Source of the DNA: an uncultured Coriobacteriaceae bacterium
GTDB lineage: Bacteria > Actinomycetota > Coriobacteriia > Coriobacteriales > Eggerthellaceae
Assembly (NCBI GenBank): GCA_900550385.1
Contig: URRZ01000082.1
Span: forward strand, 1-8,474
Length of the DNA: 8,474 bases
Direction: 5' to 3'
In this document: piece after piece, positions 6,151-8,474 of the stretch
How positions within the stretch are numbered: the first letter of the stretch is position 1
Layout: each line of letters opens with the position of its first letter
The notes under the pieces: model-generated
Seen by the model: the letters and a program-made list of their open reading frames with translations, nothing else
Told to the model about the DNA's origin: nothing
Databases searched by the model: none
Translations under genes and position numbers: made by a program

Positions 6151-6190
6151 GGCAACCAAAGGGCTATTTTATACAAAGTCATTGGCAACT
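6151..6190. promoter_or_regulatory. Divergent promoter region between dehydratase and ligase genes
   Basis: The 141-base gap between the divergent starts (6084 and 6226) has one AT-rich core, CTATTTTATACAAAGTC (6164-6180). On the minus strand it reads TATAAAAT (6173-6166), a plausible -10 element. On the plus strand TATTTT or TATACA could serve the ligase gene. GGCAAC occurs twice in the same orientation (6151-6156 and 6184-6189), flanking the core, and CTGCA-GAAAA-TGCAG forms a small hairpin just downstream. No good -35 hexamers are seen, so assignment is tentative. Confidence 0.35.
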
Positions 6191-6225
6191 GCAGAAAATG
6201 CAGGGGAAAAGGAAAAGCCCGACAC

Positions 6226-7545
6226 ATGGACGAGAACAGCAACGCACGCGGGAGCGCCGAGGCCGGAAAGGCACGCGGCGCGCGCACCCGCCAACCCGCC
6301 CGCCCGCAGAACGTGGAAGCCGTCGTCGCGTACTTCGAAAGCGGCGTCAAGCAGCCCGGCACCCCCACCGCGCTGGGCATCGAGCTGGAGCACACGGTGG
6401 TCCGCCTCGACGGATCGCCGGTCGGCTACAGCGACCCGCACGGCATCGCCTGGCTGCTCGAGCAGCTTCGCGGCCAGTACCCCGTCGCCACCTACGACGG
6501 GGATGGGGACCTGCTGGGCGTCGCGCGCGAGGGCGAGGCCGTCACCATCGAGCCGGCGGCGCAGGTGGAGCTTTCCGCGGGCCCCTTCCGCAGCCTCGGG
6601 GAGGCGAAGCGCGTCTTCGAGGAGTTCGAGCGCACGCTCGCGCGGCACCTGGAACCCCGGGGCATGGAAGCGCTCACGGTGGGCTACCATCCGCAGGCGA
6701 AGGCGCGCGACCTGGAGCTTATCCCCAAGCGGCGCTACCGCTTCATGAACCTGTACTTCGAGGGCATCGGCCCGTTCGGGGCGTGCATGATGCGGGGCAG
6801 CGCATCCACGCAGGTGTCCATCGACTACTACTCGGAGCGCGACTGCCTGCGCAAGCTGCGCCTGGCGCAGGTGCTGGGCCCGCTGTTCGCGCTGCTGTGC
6901 GACAACGCGCCGGTCTTCGAGGGCGCGCCGCGCACGCACAAGCTGGTGCGCACCAAGATCTGGCGGGAATGCGACCCGGCCCGCTGCGGCATCGTGCCGG
7001 GGTCGCTGGACGCGGGCTTCACCTGGGAGCGCTACGCCGAATACCTGCTAGACACGCCGGCGATCCTGGTTCCCTGCAAGAAGGAGAGCTGCTGCTACAC
7101 CGAGCGCCCCTTCGGGGAGGTCTACGCCTCCGCCCCCATGACGCGGGCGGAGGTGGAGCATATGGCATCCATGTTCTTCAACGACGCGCGGCTGAAGACC
7201 TACCTGGAGATCCGCCCGGCCGACGCCCTGCCCGTCCCCCACGCCATCGCCTACGCGGCGCTGGTCAAGGGGCTGCTGACGGGCGAAGCGCAGCTCGATG
7301 AGCTCGATGCGCTGTTCGACGGCATCGGCGAGCAGGAGGTGGAGGACGCGAAGGATCGGCTCATGGAGCAGGGCTATGCCGCAACCGTGTACGGAAGGCC
7401 GGTCGGGCAGCTGGTCGATCGGCTGGTGGAGCTGGCCGGCGGCGGCCTTGCCGCCGAGGAGCTCGCCTTCCTGGACCCCCTGGCCGATCTCGCCGCGCGG
7501 CGCGTCACGCTCGCCGATCTCGCGGAGATGGGGCAGCGCGACTAG
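6226..7545 (+). CDS. Glutamate-cysteine ligase family protein (GCS2/plant-like type)
   Basis: This 439-residue protein likely forms a gamma-glutamyl amide from glutamate and cysteine with ATP, the first step to glutathione. Family features in order: GIELEHT (51-57) with metal-binding type glutamates; IEPAAQVELSAGP (108-120); PKRRYRFMNLYF (167-178); MMRGSASTQVSIDY (188-201), matching the family's T-x-Q-x-x-x-D-Y segment; RTKIWRECDPARCG (242-255); and LEIRPADALP (327-336). The first ~30 residues are polar and probably disordered. ATG at 6226 is the only usable start here, with AAGGAAAAG about 12 bases upstream. VPCKKESCCYTE (282-293) brings three cysteines close together, which I do not recall as typical. 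No glutathione synthetase is in the window, so the product could be used as gamma-glutamylcysteine. A different amine acceptor is possible. The gene diverges from the dehydratase and is followed by the isomerase gene 155 bases on. Confidence 0.85.
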   Translation: MDENSNARGSAEAGKARGARTRQPARPQNVEAVVAYFESGVKQPGTPTALGIELEHTVVRLDGSPVGYSDPHGIAWLLEQLRGQYPVATYDGDGDLLGVAREGEAVTIEPAAQVELSAGPFRSLGEAKRVFEEFERTLARHLEPRGMEALTVGYHPQAKARDLELIPKRRYRFMNLYFEGIGPFGACMMRGSASTQVSIDYYSERDCLRKLRLAQVLGPLFALLCDNAPVFEGAPRTHKLVRTKIWRECDPARCGIVPGSLDAGFTWERYAEYLLDTPAILVPCKKESCCYTERPFGEVYASAPMTRAEVEHMASMFFNDARLKTYLEIRPADALPVPHAIAYAALVKGLLTGEAQLDELDALFDGIGEQEVEDAKDRLMEQGYAATVYGRPVGQLVDRLVELAGGGLAAEELAFLDPLADLAARRVTLADLAEMGQRD

Positions 7546-7700
7546 CAGCGCGCCCGCCGCTCCGCTAGACTGGGCGAATCGCGAACATCGGGGGCGACCC
7601 GCCCGCACGGCGCGCCCCGGCGGCGCCGCCGTTTCGCAGCGGGCACCCCTCCCCGCGCCGCGCGCATCGCGGCGCCGACCGAAGAAAGGAACGCATTCCC

Positions 7701-8129
7701 ATGAGCAACGAAGGCAAGAAGGTCAAGGTGCACTACATCGGCACGCTCGACGACGGCACCAAGTTCGACTCCTCGTTCGACCGCAACGAGCCGCTCGAGT
7801 TCACCTGCGGCGCCGGCCAGATGATCCCCGGGTTCGACGACGCCGTGAAGGACATGGAGGTGGGGCAGACCATCAAGGCGCACATCCCCGCCGCCCTAGC
7901 GTACGGCGAGCGCCGCGAGGACATGGTGCAGAAGGTGCCCGTGGCCCAGATCCCCAACGGCGACCAGCTGCCGGTGGGCCAGACCATCTACATGCGCGCC
8001 CCAACCGGCCAGCCCTTCCCCGTGTTCGTGGCGGCCATCGAGGACGGCATCGTGACGTTCGACATGAACCACGAGCTGGCGGGCAAGGACCTCAACTTCG
8101 ACATCACCCTGCTGGAGGTCGAGGGTTAG
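7701..8129 (+). CDS. FKBP-type peptidyl-prolyl cis-trans isomerase, SlyD-like
   Basis: This 142-residue cytoplasmic protein has the FKBP segments HYIGTLDDGTKFDSS (11-25), PLEFTCGAGQMIPGFDDAV (31-49) and AYGE (67-70). These are followed by an inserted domain of about 45 residues in the flap, as in SlyD, before DMNHELAGKDLNFDI (121-135), which is the SlyD/FKBP closing motif. The insert in this family binds unfolded chains and gives chaperone activity. Unlike E. coli SlyD there is no His/Cys-rich metal-binding tail; the protein ends at LLEVEG. ATG at 7701 is preceded by GAAAGGA with a 10-base spacing. The 155 bases upstream are GC-rich; TAGACT (7566-7571) could be a -10 element but has no convincing -35. 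An IS481-like remnant begins within about one base of the stop codon, so the normal terminator may have been displaced. Confidence 0.92.
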   Translation: MSNEGKKVKVHYIGTLDDGTKFDSSFDRNEPLEFTCGAGQMIPGFDDAVKDMEVGQTIKAHIPAALAYGERREDMVQKVPVAQIPNGDQLPVGQTIYMRAPTGQPFPVFVAAIEDGIVTFDMNHELAGKDLNFDITLLEVEG

Positions 8130-8130
8130 C

Positions 8131-8429
8131 TGTTTAGTGCCAACACGTTGTTTACACCCGAAGGATGACAAATAGGGATGGCTCCCGCATGCTGTGAGTT
8201 GTCTACGCTTACGGCAGAGAGGGCCATCCCATGTCACAGCATCCTAACGCAAGATTGACGCTCAGGGGGCGGGAGACCCTGGTCTCCCGCGTGGAATCCG
8301 GCGCCAGCGTGTCCGACGCCGCCCGCCGAAGGCGCCACGGGCCCTCGATGGCGCGAAGGCGCGACGCCCGACTTCCTTCCCTTTCCCCGAATAACGGATA
8401 TTTTGGAGGCTTCGGTAGTTTGTGTGACA
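8131..8429 (+). mobile_element. Possible remnant of an IS481-family insertion sequence
   Basis: The stretch from 8131, TGTTTAGTGCCAACACG, has the TGT-start and style of IS481 terminal repeats, and an IS481-like transposase start lies 100 bases further in. A degenerate right end may be CTTCGGTAGTTTGTGTGACA (8410-8429): its CTTCGG matches the reverse complement of CCGAAG (8159-8164) near the left end, but the rest aligns poorly. No target duplication was identified. GGGATGGC (8175-8182) and GCCATCCC (8223-8230) form an 8-bp inverted repeat just before the start codon. The boundaries are uncertain; the window ends 45 bases later and nothing else is recognisable in 8430-8474. Confidence 0.35.
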
Positions 8430-8443
8430 AGGGGCTAGCCTAG
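8231..8443 (+). pseudogene. Truncated IS481-family transposase (N-terminal fragment)
   Basis: The open frame encodes 70 residues. The first ~33 (MSQHPNARLTLRGRE followed by TLVSRVESGASVSDAARR) look like the start of IS481-family transposases, which open with a similar NARLT segment and a helix-turn-helix. After the first helix of that domain the similarity stops: the expected VSR-x-TA-x-KW recognition helix is absent in all three forward frames, and the remaining ~37 codons look unrelated. No DDE catalytic domain is present. This indicates an internal deletion or junction near 8330, not a simple frameshift. A perfect 10-bp palindrome with a 2-base centre (8269-8290, GCGGGAGACC / GGTCTCCCGC) lies in the retained part. 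No product is expected to be active as a transposase. Confidence 0.6.
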
Positions 8444-8474
8444 GCAGCAACGCTCTTCGCTCCCTTCACGCCCT

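Noticed and set aside
6085..6159. Upstream TTG start for the dehydratase gene
   Set aside because: It has no ribosome-binding site and would lie at or before the transcription start implied by the TATAAAAT element at 6173-6166; the added residues have no family character.
3991..6225. Very long plus-strand open frame running antisense through the dehydratase gene into the ligase gene
   Set aside because: It is an antisense shadow of high-GC coding sequence: composition is His/Arg/Ala/Asp-rich with no family character, and the real ligase protein begins at the ATG at 6226 with its own ribosome-binding site.

Overview
The window is GC-rich and densely coded. The gene content (split argC / argJ-argB-argD arrangement, an FlaA1/PglF-type membrane sugar-nucleotide dehydratase, a GshA-like ligase, a SlyD-type FKBP, an IS481-like fragment) and codon use suggest a high-GC actinomycete-type anaerobe. 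Coriobacteriia/Eggerthellaceae is my best guess, but this is inference from general familiarity and not a database match.

Layout. Positions 1-6084 are read on the minus strand, in transcription order: a 614-residue membrane-anchored UDP-sugar 4,6-dehydratase (4240-6084), argC (3048-4112), argJ (1497-2732), argB (332-1279) and the first 42 codons of argD (1-127, cut by the window edge). Positions 6226-8129 are read on the plus strand: a glutamate-cysteine ligase family enzyme and a SlyD-like peptidyl-prolyl isomerase. The last ~345 bases hold a broken IS481-type transposase start and no intact gene.

How the genes work together. ArgJ, ArgB, ArgC and ArgD make ornithine from glutamate by the acetylated-intermediate route, with ArgJ recycling the acetyl group. 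The 315-base gap between argC and argJ contains the only AT-rich stretch near the arg genes. It has ArgR-box-like dyads, a possible promoter and a possible 16-residue arginine-containing leader peptide, so argJBD may be controlled separately from argC. The dehydratase (surface polysaccharide or glycan), the ligase (gamma-glutamyl thiol synthesis) and the isomerase (protein folding) are not obviously linked to arginine synthesis.

Most unusual feature. Both gaps inside argJ-argB-argD carry a related 122-132 base element. Each has a conserved core, nested in a long inverted repeat (25 and 29 bp) whose sequence differs completely between the two copies. The inner hairpin uses the same 9-10 bp arms in swapped order. 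Each copy starts 10-12 bases after the upstream stop codon and ends 73 bases before the next start codon. I do not recognise this as a named family.
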